A DNA stretch of 40,032 nucleotides, from NCBI RefSeq assembly GCF_016342785.1, contig NZ_JAEINH010000015.1:1-40032 (forward strand), in the 5' to 3' direction. Numbering within the stretch: the stretch's first letter is position 1; each line of letters begins with the position of its first letter. This DNA comes from Sanguibacter suaedae (GTDB lineage: Bacteria > Actinomycetota > Actinomycetes > Actinomycetales > Cellulomonadaceae). The notes beneath the pieces were generated by a model. That model was not told the origin of the DNA and ran no database searches. It was given only the letters and a program-made list of their open reading frames with translations. The translations under genes were made by a program, and so were the position numbers. Shown piece by piece: positions 22,862 through 33,679 of this stretch.

Positions 22862-24313
22862 GTGGTGCACGTGGTGGCCCAAGGGCATGAGATCTCCGCG
22901 AACGGAGGGGCGCACCGCGGTGCGGTCCTCGACGCTCTCCGGGGATGGTTGCCCGAGCGGCGCTGGTTCCCCGCCAAGGGGGTGGACGTCGAGCTCACCG
23001 GCCTCACCCGCGTGGACCTCGCGACCGAGACGGTCCACGGCCGCCGCTGCGACGTCATCGTCGAGGTCGTCCACGTCCGAGGATCCGACTCGGACGTGGA
23101 CGTCGTCCTCCACGTCCCGCTCGTCGTCGAGCACCGCGACCCCGTCGACGTCCCTCCGGGGACGGAGGGCGTCGTCGCGCTGCTCGACGGTGCGGCCCTC
23201 TACGACGGCGCCCAGCACCAGGCATTCTGGGGCGCCTGGCTCGACACCGCCACGTGGGCCGACGGCACAGACGTGCCCACCCGGCCCTACGACTTCACCG
23301 ACGCCCAGGTCCTCAAGGTCGAGCAGTCCAACACCTCCGTGATCCTCCCCCGGGTCTGCGGCGGGTCCATGCTCAAGGTGCTCAGGTCCCTCGCCCCCGG
23401 TCAGAACCCCGACATCGTCGTGCCCCTCGCGCTCACCCAGGTCGGCTGGCGCGGGGTCCCCGCCCCCTACGCCTGGCACGAGGTCGAGGTCGTCGACACG
23501 CAGGACCCCGAAACGCGCTCCACCTGGACGGCCCACTCCGGCGTCCTCGCCGAGCTCGTGCCCCAGGCGAGCGACGGCTTCCGCCTCGCCTGCGACCGCG
23601 CCGGCGGGGACGAGTCCTTCAACAGCCCCGCACGGGAGCTCGGTACGCAGGTCGCCCAGATGCACAGCGCGCTGCGCCGCGCGTTCCCCGACCAGGTCGA
23701 GCCCGCGGACGCGACCTGGCTGCTGTCCGCCATGCAGCGCCGGGTGCGCAGCGCCGCCGCGTCGAGCTCCGCGGTGCGCGAACGGCTCGACGACATCGAG
23801 GACTTCCTCCAGCGCATGCGGACCATCGCCGACGAGGCGCTCGCCCAGGGCAGGCCACTCCCCCCCGTCCAGCGGATCCACGGAGACCTGCACCTCGGGC
23901 AGGCGCTCTACAGCCCTCAGAAGGGTTGGCGCATCCTCGACTTCGAGGGAGAGCCGCTGCGGCCCCTCAAGGAACGCACCCGCCCCGACCTCGGGGAGCG
24001 CGACGTCGCCGGAATGCTGCGGTCCTTCGACTACGCCGCCGCGATCGGCGGGTCCGGCTCCACGGAGTGGGCGCGCGGCGCCCGGCGCGCCTTCCTCGAC
24101 GGGTACACCGGCTACCTGAGCGTCCCCGGCGCCCTCGGGTTCGGACAGCCCCCGTCGCTCGCGGACCGCGTGGTCATCCTCGACGCCTTCGAGCTCGACA
24201 AGGCCCTCTACGAGGTCGTCTACGAGGAGCGCAACCGACCCGACTGGTTGCGGATCCCGCTCGCCGCCGTGGACCGCATCCTCGGCCGGGACGACACCCC
24301 GACCGCTCACTGA
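22862..24313 (+). CDS. mak: Maltokinase (Mak / Pep2)
   Basis: A 483-residue kinase that phosphorylates maltose to maltose-1-phosphate, the substrate of GlgE. The N-lobe is maltokinase-specific: [15 protein letters not shown] near residues 26-40. It then resembles aminoglycoside-phosphotransferase kinases: [25 protein letters not shown] carries the ATP-binding lysine (read in parts), the catalytic loop is [10 protein letters not shown] (Asp342), and the metal-binding motif is LDFEGEP. Start GTG 22862; GTG 22865 is also possible, and GAGGACAG lies just upstream. The gene begins 33 bases after treS and ends 70 bases before glgB. Confidence 0.95.
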   Translation: MVHVVAQGHEISANGGAHRGAVLDALRGWLPERRWFPAKGVDVELTGLTRVDLATETVHGRRCDVIVEVVHVRGSDSDVDVVLHVPLVVEHRDPVDVPPGTEGVVALLDGAALYDGAQHQAFWGAWLDTATWADGTDVPTRPYDFTDAQVLKVEQSNTSVILPRVCGGSMLKVLRSLAPGQNPDIVVPLALTQVGWRGVPAPYAWHEVEVVDTQDPETRSTWTAHSGVLAELVPQASDGFRLACDRAGGDESFNSPARELGTQVAQMHSALRRAFPDQVEPADATWLLSAMQRRVRSAAASSSAVRERLDDIEDFLQRMRTIADEALAQGRPLPPVQRIHGDLHLGQALYSPQKGWRILDFEGEPLRPLKERTRPDLGERDVAGMLRSFDYAAAIGGSGSTEWARGARRAFLDGYTGYLSVPGALGFGQPPSLADRVVILDAFELDKALYEVVYEERNRPDWLRIPLAAVDRILGRDDTPTAH

Positions 24314-24383
24314 ACAGCAGGGACACCACGGCGGGGTGCGTCGAGCCGATGCGCCCCGACCCAGGGCGTGGAAAGGTGGAAGC

Positions 24384-26597
<2,214 letters not shown>

Positions 26598-26615
26598 CCG
26601 CTCGTCCCCGGACAT

Positions 26616-26672
26616 GAACGAGAACGGCTGAGGCCGACCGCCACAGGCGGTCGGCCTCAGCCGTTCTCGTTC
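26616..26672. terminator. Perfect 27-bp hairpin between glgB and the thioredoxin-fold gene
   Basis: The left arm 26616-26642 is fully complementary to the right arm 26646-26672, leaving a 3-base loop (ACA). It begins 18 bases after the glgB stop and ends 34 bases before the stop of the convergent gene. The stem is much longer than an intrinsic terminator needs. There is only TCGGTCCTCT after it and no run of T. Confidence 0.85.
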
Positions 26673-26706
26673 GGTCCTCTCAGACGCCGTTCGCGGTGCG
26701 CACCCC

Positions 26707-27657
26707 TCAGTAGAGGGCGTTCGCCAGGGCGCGTCGGGCCGGGGCGACCCTGGGGTCCTCCGGCCCGAGGAGCTCGAAGTACTCCACGAGCCGCTTGCGG
26801 AGGACCTCGCGGTCGGGTGCGTCAGGAACGAGGTCGAGGAGCCGCACGAAGGCGTCCTCGACCTTGCCGCCCAGCAGGTCGAGGTCCGCGACCGCGAGCT
26901 GTGCCTCGATGTCGGTGGGCGCGTCGGCAGCAGCGCGGCGCACGGCGGCGAGGTCGGTGTCGCGTGTGCGCTGCAGCAGGCGGACCTGGGCGAGACCTGC
27001 GCTCGCGAGCGAGTCGCGCGGGTCCTCGCGGAGCGCCTGCTCGTATGCGGCGACGGCTGTGTCGAGGTCGTCGGCGTCGATGGCGTCGTAGGCCTTCTGG
27101 TGCAGCGGCGGCAGCGCGGGCTCCGGCTCGGCCTGCTGGGCAGCGGCCGGGGCAGGCGCGCCGTCGGCGGACAGCACACCGGTGACGCCGTTGGCCTGAG
27201 CCGCCTCGAGGATCTGATCGAGGATCCCACGCACCTGCTCCTGGTCGGCCGTGCCCTGGAAGAGGGGCACGGGCTGCTGGGCGAGGATCGCGACGACCGT
27301 GGGGAACGCCTGGACCTGGAAGGCCTGCGCGATCTGCGGGTACGCGGCGGCGTCGATCCGGGCGAGGAGGAAGCGGCCGCCGTACTCCTGCGTGAGGGCC
27401 GCGAGGTCCGTGGCGAGCTTCGCGTTCTCCGCGTCCGTGGGGAGCCACAGGAGGGCCACGACCGGTACCTGGGCCGACTGCTGGACCAGGGTGGGGAACA
27501 TCTCGTCGGTGACGTCCACGACGAACCCGCCGGCGGCCGGTGCCCCGCCCGGCTCGCCGGGCGGTGGGGCCTTGGGCCGCCCCAGGGAGGAGAGATCGAC
27601 GGCGCCACGCACGTCGAACGCGGGACCGGGGACACCAGGAGCACCAGGAACTGTCAT
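26707..27657 (-). CDS. Thioredoxin-fold/TPR protein without CXXC (CnoX-like)
   Basis: A 316-residue cytoplasmic protein with a thioredoxin fold (about residues 45-150) and a C-terminal TPR-like helical domain (from about 180; LHQKAYDAIDADDLDTAVAAYEQAL and following repeats). The usual active site WCGPC is replaced by WLPTDAE (Trp71-Leu-Pro-Thr-Asp75), so it cannot act as a thiol reductase by the normal mechanism. A chaperone-like or scaffold role as in CnoX/YbbN is the likeliest reading. The mycobacterial relative Rv1324 is also near glgB. An ATG at 27657 was chosen over 27666 because GGAAAG has correct spacing only to the former. It is third in a minus-strand operon, 43 bases after the lipoprotein gene. 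Confidence 0.83.
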   Translation of the reverse strand: MTVPGAPGVPGPAFDVRGAVDLSSLGRPKAPPPGEPGGAPAAGGFVVDVTDEMFPTLVQQSAQVPVVALLWLPTDAENAKLATDLAALTQEYGGRFLLARIDAAAYPQIAQAFQVQAFPTVVAILAQQPVPLFQGTADQEQVRGILDQILEAAQANGVTGVLSADGAPAPAAAQQAEPEPALPPLHQKAYDAIDADDLDTAVAAYEQALREDPRDSLASAGLAQVRLLQRTRDTDLAAVRRAAADAPTDIEAQLAVADLDLLGGKVEDAFVRLLDLVPDAPDREVLRKRLVEYFELLGPEDPRVAPARRALANALY

Positions 27658-27700
27658 GCGACTCATCTTTCCATCCGGATCGGGTCGGCGGGCGACGCCG

Positions 27701-28696
27701 TCAGGGCACGGAGGCCGACGTGGTGAGGATCTCGCTCCCCACGAGCGTCAGCTGGTCGGCAGAACCCGCGGGGGGGACGTGGACCGCGACCACGGCGGTC
27801 CGGCCGGTCGTGAGCGAGTTGCTCGGGGCCGCGCCCCCGGTGAAGGCCGCATCGGTGGCCGACGGGTTGATCACGGCGCCCTCCTCCCCCGCGAGGGTCT
27901 CGGTCGACGTGATCTGGCCGACGACGAGCGCGCCACCGTCGGCGGTCCGCAGCGCTCGGACCTCGCCCTCGCTCGCCTGGAAGGCGAGGGTGTAGGTCCC
28001 CGAGATGGTCGCGGCGTCGGCCGTCCTCAGCTCACGGCGGGCGTTGATCTGGTCCCTGAACGGGTCGGCCGCGAACTCCCCCACGTACTGCGACGCGTCC
28101 CCGTTGTTGAGGACGTCCACGTAGTGCGTCAGCGCCTCGCCCGGCGAGATGCTCAGCGAGGCGTCGTCGATCTGGACGGGCTCGGTCCCCGCCTCGGGCG
28201 TGGGGAACGTCGGGAGCGTCACACCGGGGAAGAGGCGGACCCAGGCCCACAGCTTGTAGGGCTCGCGGGGCGAGAGCTGCTCGGTGACGAGGAGACGCTC
28301 GGTCTGGAGGTTCTGCGGCCTCTCCGTCACGGAGAAGGCGGTCCGCGGCCAGTCATCGGTCGCGGGGATGACGCGCGACTGGACCACCGTGGGGATCTCG
28401 GTCACGTTGTCGGTGTTGCCGGCCGCGGACGCGACCGTGAGCTCCGCCTTGCGGAGAGCGAGCGCGGGCCCGGTGACCCGTGCCTCGAGCGTCCCAGGGT
28501 CGACCGCGGCGGTCGCCTCCTCGAGCGCCGAGCCGATCGCCGCGTGGATCTCCGCGTCCTGGCTCACGGAGAGCACCGGTCCCACCGTCGTGTCGGGGTC
28601 GACCTCCACCGTGGGCAGGTCGGGGGTGCACGCTGCGAGGAGCAGCGCCGCTGCCGCCAGCGGGACGAGAGCTCTGTGCCGTCGAACGCCGTTCAC
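27701..28696 (-). CDS. Conserved hypothetical lipoprotein
   Basis: A 331-residue secreted lipoprotein of unknown function. The signal peptide has a basic start (VNGVRRHRALVP, with GTG start), a hydrophobic core, and the lipobox LAAC with Cys23 as the lipidated residue. The mature part is about 310 residues, without cysteines or motifs I recognise. One stretch, ALTHYVDVLNNGDASQY followed by FRDQINARREL, resembles the NTF2-like/lipoprotein domains of actinobacterial exported proteins, but this is weak. GGAGGAGG precedes the GTG, whose first bases overlap the stop of the upstream membrane-protein gene (GTGA). The two proteins are therefore probably made together and may act at the outer face of the membrane. 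Confidence 0.8.
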   Translation of the reverse strand: MNGVRRHRALVPLAAAALLLAACTPDLPTVEVDPDTTVGPVLSVSQDAEIHAAIGSALEEATAAVDPGTLEARVTGPALALRKAELTVASAAGNTDNVTEIPTVVQSRVIPATDDWPRTAFSVTERPQNLQTERLLVTEQLSPREPYKLWAWVRLFPGVTLPTFPTPEAGTEPVQIDDASLSISPGEALTHYVDVLNNGDASQYVGEFAADPFRDQINARRELRTADAATISGTYTLAFQASEGEVRALRTADGGALVVGQITSTETLAGEEGAVINPSATDAAFTGGAAPSNSLTTGRTAVVAVHVPPAGSADQLTLVGSEILTTSASVP

Positions 28697-29982
28697 CTGT
28701 CCTCCTCCCTGTCGTCGGTGGTCCTGCCGCCTGGCCACTGCCCTCCGGGGGCCGGCCTGTCCTCAGGTCCGTCCTCCGTGTGCCGCACACCCCAGGCCTC
28801 GCGCCACGAGGAGCCGGACGCAGACGTCGTCCCCTCCGGCAGCCAGGCCGGGCGTGACGCCTCGGCAGGCGGCGGAACGACGGGCTGCGCCGCCGTGTCC
28901 GCCTTCTTCACGGTCGGCATCGCACCGGTCCACGGCCACGACCTCTTCGGGCGCTTCTCGCCGTCCTCACCCCGCGCGACGGGACCACGGCCCTGCTGCT
29001 GCTCGCGTTCCGCACGCTCGCGGAGCTCGCGACGCGTGAGACCTTCGGTGCCGCCGGCGGGCGTCGGCGTGGAGACGACACCCACCGGGCCACGAGGAGC
29101 ATCCCGGCGGACCAGGGCCTCGTCCCCCCGCGGGACCGCCGTGCTGGTCGAGGACGGAGCGGCGGTCTCGGCGCGGCTGCGCCCAGGTGCGACCACGGCC
29201 TTGCCGCGACGCGAACCGGGCCGTGCCGAGCGCGCACCGACCACACCGACGACCAGTCCGACGAGGACGAGCACGGCGCCGAGGACGATGCCGGGCCACA
29301 TCCACGGCGTCGTCACCTCTCGCGGCCAGGTGAGCTCGAGGCGGGGCGCACCTGCGCCCTCACCGGCGACGGCGGCGAGCAGGACCTGGTCGCTCGAACC
29401 CGCGTCCCACTCGAGGCTCGCCGTTCCCTCGCCGACGGCCTCCGCCACCCACATGTCCGATCCTGCGGGGTCCGGCCCGACGACGGGCTCGGCCTCGGCG
29501 GACTCCTCCGGCGTCTCCGCGGTGGACTCGTCGTCGGCAGGAGCGTCACCCTCCACCTCACCCTCGGGGGCCTCGCTCTCGCCCGCGCCACCCTCCTCGC
29601 CCGGCTCCTCGCCCTCCTCGGGGGTGCTGTCGGGGGCAGGCGTCGTCGCCGGCTCGCTCGTCGTGACGGCGAGCGACTCCCAGTCGGCGGGACCGGTGGC
29701 GACGAGCACCGGGTCGGTCCCGACCCAGCCCTTGACGTCGGCCTCGGACCCGAGAGCGAGAACGACCTTGGCACCGCCCTCGGCGGTCGCCCGGACCGTC
29801 ACGGAGTCGTCGACGAGCCCGAGCACGCCGGGGGCGGTCATGAGCATCGTCGCGTCACCGGTGCCGGGGGTCGTCATGGTGACCGTGCTGCCGGGTCGCC
29901 ACACGGTCCCCGACGCGACGCCGAGGCTCGCGACGACGAGCCCGAGCACCACCAGTCCAGCGGTCACGATCTTGTGCAGCAC
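28693..29982 (-). CDS. Two-helix membrane protein with acidic extracellular linker, function unknown
   Basis: A 429-residue protein I cannot assign. It has an N-terminal membrane segment (about residues 5-25), an outside region of about 200 residues, a second membrane helix (about 228-250, WMWPGIVLGAVLVLVGLVVG) and a long basic, Pro/Gly-rich cytoplasmic tail. The outside region contains a low-complexity stretch very rich in Glu, Pro, Thr and Ala (about residues 105-175). The tail includes TRRELRERAEREQQQ and KRPKRSWPW. The GTG start at 29982 has AAGGGA about 8 bases upstream. It is first in an operon with the lipoprotein (4-base overlap) and the thioredoxin-fold/TPR protein, so all three may form one envelope system; this is inference from gene order. 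Confidence 0.78.
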   Translation of the reverse strand: MLHKIVTAGLVVLGLVVASLGVASGTVWRPGSTVTMTTPGTGDATMLMTAPGVLGLVDDSVTVRATAEGGAKVVLALGSEADVKGWVGTDPVLVATGPADWESLAVTTSEPATTPAPDSTPEEGEEPGEEGGAGESEAPEGEVEGDAPADDESTAETPEESAEAEPVVGPDPAGSDMWVAEAVGEGTASLEWDAGSSDQVLLAAVAGEGAGAPRLELTWPREVTTPWMWPGIVLGAVLVLVGLVVGVVGARSARPGSRRGKAVVAPGRSRAETAAPSSTSTAVPRGDEALVRRDAPRGPVGVVSTPTPAGGTEGLTRRELRERAEREQQQGRGPVARGEDGEKRPKRSWPWTGAMPTVKKADTAAQPVVPPPAEASRPAWLPEGTTSASGSSWREAWGVRHTEDGPEDRPAPGGQWPGGRTTDDREEDR

Positions 29983-30084
29983 CGAGAGATCCCTTCAGAG
30001 GAGGCAGCCAAGCCTAGCGCTCGGGTGGACACCCCGACCCGAGGAGCCGGGGCGAACCGGACTTTCCCGGCTCTTCCGTGGCGC

Positions 30085-30115
30085 TTGGCGTGTCTCGTCC
30101 GCGACCGGATAGGCT
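30085..30115 (+). promoter_or_regulatory. Possible promoter for the coiled-coil gene
   Basis: TTGGCG (30085-30090) and TAGGCT (30110-30115) with a 19-base spacer lie in the 251-base divergent gap 29983-30233. Transcription from here would give a 5' leader of about 110 bases. The spacer is longer than ideal. I see nothing else defined in this gap apart from the GGAGG before the start at 30234. Confidence 0.35.
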
Positions 30116-30233
30116 GGGTGAGCGGGTCATGAACGACCTGTTGCGGCGACGTGCACCGAACCCACGACCGGCAGGTTCCGGCATGTGAATGTTCGGTGGA
30201 GCATCCCGATCCCCCTGACACACGGAGGCACCA

Positions 30234-32369
30234 GTGTCCGACGATCGTCCGATCTTCCCCGTCGTCATGCGCGGCTACGACCGCTCCCAGGTGGACGGTC
30301 GGGTGCGGTCGCTCGAGGCCTCCCTCGCCGACGCCCAGGAGAAGGTCGCGGCGCTCGACGCCCGCTCCCGCGAGACCGCGGAGGCGTTGGCGCAGGCCGA
30401 GGAGAAGCTCCGCGAGACCGAGCGCCCGTCGTACGCCGGGCTGGGCTCGCGCATCGAGCAGCTCATGCGGTCCGCCGAGGAGCAGTCGACCGACGTCCTC
30501 AGCCAGGCCGAGGCCCAGTCCGAGGAGATCCTCGCCCGCGCCAAGCTCGCTGCCGGCCAGATGCGCGCACGGGCGGAGAACGAGGTCGCCGAGCTCCTCG
30601 CGAGCGCGCGCCGGGACGCCGAGGAGACCCGGTCGGCCGCCGCCAACGAGGCCGAGACGACGACCGTGTCCGCCGAGCGGCGGGCCGACGAGCTCGTGGG
30701 CGCTGCCGAGCGCGAGGCCACACGCATCCAGACCGCCATCACCACCGAGGAGACCGAGCGACGCACCGCGCTCGAGCGCGAGCTCGGGACCCTCCGGGCG
30801 ACGACTCAGCGCGAGGTCACGGAGCTGCGCGTCACGACCGAGCGCGACGCGGAGGCCCTGCGCACGAGCACCATCTCCGAGACGACCTCCCAGCGCGAGG
30901 AGGCCGAGCGCTACACCACGGAGCTCCGGCAGCAGACCGAGGCGGAGACCACCGAGCTGCGGCACCGCACCGAGACCGAGGCGGCCGAGCTCCGGTCGGG
31001 GATCGAGTCGTACGCGGCGACGCTGCGCGCCACCGTGCAGAAGGAGACGGACGAGCTCCGCCAGACGGTCGAGACCGAGACCGCGGCCCAGCGCGCCGCG
31101 GTGCAGGCCGAGGTCGAGGAGCGGCGCACCGCCGTCGAGCAGGAGCTCGCCGCGCTCCGCCTCCAGGCGCAGCAGGAGACCGACGAGCTGCGCGCCACGA
31201 CGCAGCGGGAGACGAGCGACCAGATCGCGGCAGCGGCGCTCGAGGCCGCGCACCTCGTCGAGACCGCGACGCGCGAGTCCACCGACCTGCGCGAGTCCGC
31301 GGAGCGCGAGACCGCGGAGCAGCGCGCCGCCGCCGAGCGGGAGACCACGAGCCTGCGGGAGCAGACCGCGATCGACGTGGACCGGATGCTCACGGAGGCA
31401 CGCCGGGAGGCCACCGACATCGTGAGCGCCGCTCGCACGGAGGCGACGACCATGCTCGACGACGCCCGGGAGCGCCTCGCCCAGGCCGACCTCGACATCG
31501 CGGCCCGGCACGAGGCCGCGCAGCTCGCCGACACCGAGCTCCACGCACGGACCAAGGCGGAGACCGACAAGCTCCTCGGGGACGCCGAGCGCCACGCGGC
31601 GGAGGCGGAGCGGCGGGCCGCGGACGCCCTGACGCAGTTCGAGCAGATCCGCAAGGACTCGGACGCGCACGCGAAGGAGAGCGCCGACCTGGCGCGCGCG
31701 GCCGCGGCGGGCGTCACGTCCGCGGCGCGTGAGCAGGCCGACCAGATCCTCGCCGACGCCGTCCTCGAGGCGGAGCGCGAACGGAGCAACGCCCAGCGCC
31801 AGGTCGACGACCTCAACCGGCAGCGCGAGTCCATCACCACCTACATCGACGAGCTGCGCGGGCTCCTCGGCGCCGAGGCCGTCCCGACCGCCGAGACGTT
31901 GGAGAAGGCTGCCGCCGCCGAGCAGTCCTTCGCCGAGGCGGAGGCGGGCACGGACCCGGCACCCGCCGAGGCACCGGCCCCGACTCCCCGGAAGAAGACG
32001 AAGTCACGCCCCGCTCCGCTCGCCGCGGCCGGCACCCCCGCGCAGCAGGCGCGCAAGGCCGCTGCCGGGAAGGAGGCGCCGGTCAAGGAGCCACAGGCCC
32101 GTCCGCAGGCCTCGCGCCCGGCCGCCAAGACCGGCGATGACGCCGCACCTGCCGCGACCGGCGCGAGCGAGGGCGCGGGCGACCCGAAGTCCTCCACGGA
32201 CGACGCAGCTCCTGCGACCGCACCGAAGGACGCGGACGCCGCGGCCGACGGGACTGTCGAGAACGGGACTGTCGAGGACGGGACCGACCAGGACTCCGGC
32301 GCTGCCGCACCTGCGAAGTCCGGCGGCGCGGGTACGACCACCCCGGCGAAGTCCGCCGGCCCCCGCTGA
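30234..32369 (+). CDS. DivIVA-like long coiled-coil protein with 11-residue (hendecad) repeats
   Basis: A 711-residue cytoskeletal-type protein. Residues 1-35 contain a DivIVA-like opening, IFPVVMRGYDRSQVDGRVR, which in that family places proteins at curved membrane or poles. From residue 79 to about 419 the chain is an unbroken series of 31 11-residue units, such as ATTQREVTELR, QQTEAETTELR, ATVQKETDELR and TAVEQELAALR. Less regular coiled coil continues to about residue 570 (NRQRESITTYIDELRGLLG). The last 130 residues are a disordered Ala/Pro/Lys/Asp tail. Streptomyces Scy and FilP, which organise tip growth, are the closest architectural parallels I know; homology is not shown. GTG start with GGAGG six bases upstream. 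A role in cell shape, polarity or division is inferred. Confidence 0.85.
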   Translation: MSDDRPIFPVVMRGYDRSQVDGRVRSLEASLADAQEKVAALDARSRETAEALAQAEEKLRETERPSYAGLGSRIEQLMRSAEEQSTDVLSQAEAQSEEILARAKLAAGQMRARAENEVAELLASARRDAEETRSAAANEAETTTVSAERRADELVGAAEREATRIQTAITTEETERRTALERELGTLRATTQREVTELRVTTERDAEALRTSTISETTSQREEAERYTTELRQQTEAETTELRHRTETEAAELRSGIESYAATLRATVQKETDELRQTVETETAAQRAAVQAEVEERRTAVEQELAALRLQAQQETDELRATTQRETSDQIAAAALEAAHLVETATRESTDLRESAERETAEQRAAAERETTSLREQTAIDVDRMLTEARREATDIVSAARTEATTMLDDARERLAQADLDIAARHEAAQLADTELHARTKAETDKLLGDAERHAAEAERRAADALTQFEQIRKDSDAHAKESADLARAAAAGVTSAAREQADQILADAVLEAERERSNAQRQVDDLNRQRESITTYIDELRGLLGAEAVPTAETLEKAAAAEQSFAEAEAGTDPAPAEAPAPTPRKKTKSRPAPLAAAGTPAQQARKAAAGKEAPVKEPQARPQASRPAAKTGDDAAPAATGASEGAGDPKSSTDDAAPATAPKDADAAADGTVENGTVEDGTDQDSGAAAPAKSGGAGTTTPAKSAGPR

Positions 32370-32376
32370 CGGCCCG

Positions 32377-32829
32377 GTGGTGACTCCCCCGACGAGTCCC
32401 GCGGAGGAGGCGGCCTGGCGCGACGAGCGGTCGCGCAACGCCGCGCACCAGGCGGCGACCATCGAGCGGCGGCGCGCGGCCGAGACTGCGCGCGCCCGGT
32501 CGATGATCGCGGAGTTCGTCGCCGCGGCGACCGCCGTGGGTGTCCCGACCGAGCGGCTCGTCGCCCGCGACTACGGTGGCCGACGCACGTACCGCACCCG
32601 CCTGCAGGGGTGGTACCTGCGCAAGAATCGCAGCGTCGCCGTCGGGACCGACGGGGAGTTCTACCTCCTCACCACGGCGGGCTCCCTCCGGGCGCGGGTC
32701 GTCGGGGCCACCTTGGAACCCGCCGAACCACCGCTCGTCCTCGGTCAGGGCGCCCGCGACGGCGAGTCGATCGACCTCTCCGAGGCGCTCGAGCGCGCAT
32801 TGCGGGGCGAGACGCACCGGACCGCCTGA
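32377..32829 (+). CDS. Small conserved protein of unknown function
   Basis: About 150 residues. The first 40 are charged and helical (EEAAWRDERSRNAAHQAATIERRRA). A compact domain follows with VPTERLVARDYGGRRTYRTRLQGWYLRKNRSVAVGTDGEFY (read in parts) and LRARVVGATLEPAEPPLVLGQG. I recognise no named domain. GTG starts at 32377 and 32380 are equally possible. There is no good Shine-Dalgarno, but the gene begins 7 bases after the coiled-coil stop, so coupled re-initiation is likely. Codon use and frame integrity support it as a real gene. It may work with the coiled-coil protein. Confidence 0.75.
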   Translation: MVTPPTSPAEEAAWRDERSRNAAHQAATIERRRAAETARARSMIAEFVAAATAVGVPTERLVARDYGGRRTYRTRLQGWYLRKNRSVAVGTDGEFYLLTTAGSLRARVVGATLEPAEPPLVLGQGARDGESIDLSEALERALRGETHRTA

Positions 32830-32853
32830 CGCGCCCGCCTGCGGGTGGTCAGG
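32825..32853. terminator. Bidirectional hairpin overlapping two stop codons
   Basis: CCTGAC (32825-32830) pairs with GTCAGG (32848-32853), and inside it CCCGC (32834-32838) pairs with GCGGG (32841-32845). The outer arms contain the stop codons of the small protein gene (plus) and of the alpha/beta hydrolase (minus). Confidence 0.6.
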
Positions 32854-33625
32854 TGCGGCGCATCAGGTCCGCCAGCACGGCAGCCACCTCCGCCGGCGCC
32901 TCGACGGCACTCATGTGGCCGACGCCGTCGAGGACGACCGGGGGCCCGGAGCGCAGCGCGTCCGCCATGTGCTCGGCGTCGGAGACGGGCGTCACCGTGT
33001 CGAGCGACCCGACGACCACGACACTGGTCCCCTGGTACCCCTCGAGGACGCCGGTCCGGTCGGGGCGGGCCGCCATCGCCCGCTGCGACCAGGCGACCCC
33101 TTCGGGGGCCTGCTCCGTGATCCAGGCCTCGAGCGTCGGGACCAGGGCCGGCTGCTCGACCCGGGAGCGCTCACCGAGGATGGTCCCCGGCATCCCCAGG
33201 ACGGCGTCGACGGTCCCGGTGCGCTCCACCTCGTCGGCCGTGACGATCCGCTTCTCCCGCGCCGCGCCGCCGTCCGCCGTGGACTTCGTGTCGACGAGGG
33301 CGAGGCCGGCGACCAGGTCGGGGTGCCGCTCCGCGAGGGCGAGCGCGGCGTACCCGCCCATGGACAGGCCGGCGACGACGGCACGATCCACACCGGCAGC
33401 GGCGAGCGTGGCGACCACCGCGTCGGCGGCGGCCTCGAGGGTGACCTCGGGGAGGGTCGGCGAGCTGCCGAGGCCCGGGAGGTCCAGGGCGTGGACGGCG
33501 ATGTCCTCCGGCAGGCGGCGCGCGGCGTCGGCCCACATACGGTGGTCCAGGGGGAACCCGTGGAGGAGGACGAGCGGGGTGCCTGGCGCGTCGGTCCAGG
33601 TGTGCAGGGCGAGCAGGTGGTCCAT
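32849..33625 (-). CDS. Alpha/beta-fold hydrolase
   Basis: A 258-residue single-domain hydrolase. The oxyanion motif is LLHGFPLDHRMW near residue 20, the nucleophile elbow is GLSMGGYAAL (Ser about residue 95), the acid is Asp in VVGSLDTVTP, and the base is His in DGVGHMSAVEAP. A cap region lies between them. The sequence is of the 3-oxoadipate enol-lactonase / general esterase type, but the substrate cannot be told. ATG 33625 is preceded by GAGAGG. It lies 54 bases downstream of the small zinc-binding gene on the same strand and may be co-transcribed with it. Confidence 0.9.
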   Translation of the reverse strand: MDHLLALHTWTDAPGTPLVLLHGFPLDHRMWADAARRLPEDIAVHALDLPGLGSSPTLPEVTLEAAADAVVATLAAAGVDRAVVAGLSMGGYAALALAERHPDLVAGLALVDTKSTADGGAAREKRIVTADEVERTGTVDAVLGMPGTILGERSRVEQPALVPTLEAWITEQAPEGVAWSQRAMAARPDRTGVLEGYQGTSVVVVGSLDTVTPVSDAEHMADALRSGPPVVLDGVGHMSAVEAPAEVAAVLADLMRRT

Positions 33626-33679
33626 GGTCCGGGCCTCTCTGTCGGGGCGGTAGTTGCAGCGGGTCTCGTGGTGGTGTCG

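Noticed and set aside
30468-31490. DNA tandem repeat or minisatellite of 33 bp
   Set aside because: The 33-bp periodicity is at the level of residue pattern; units differ strongly in bases, so it reflects the protein coiled coil and not a DNA repeat array.
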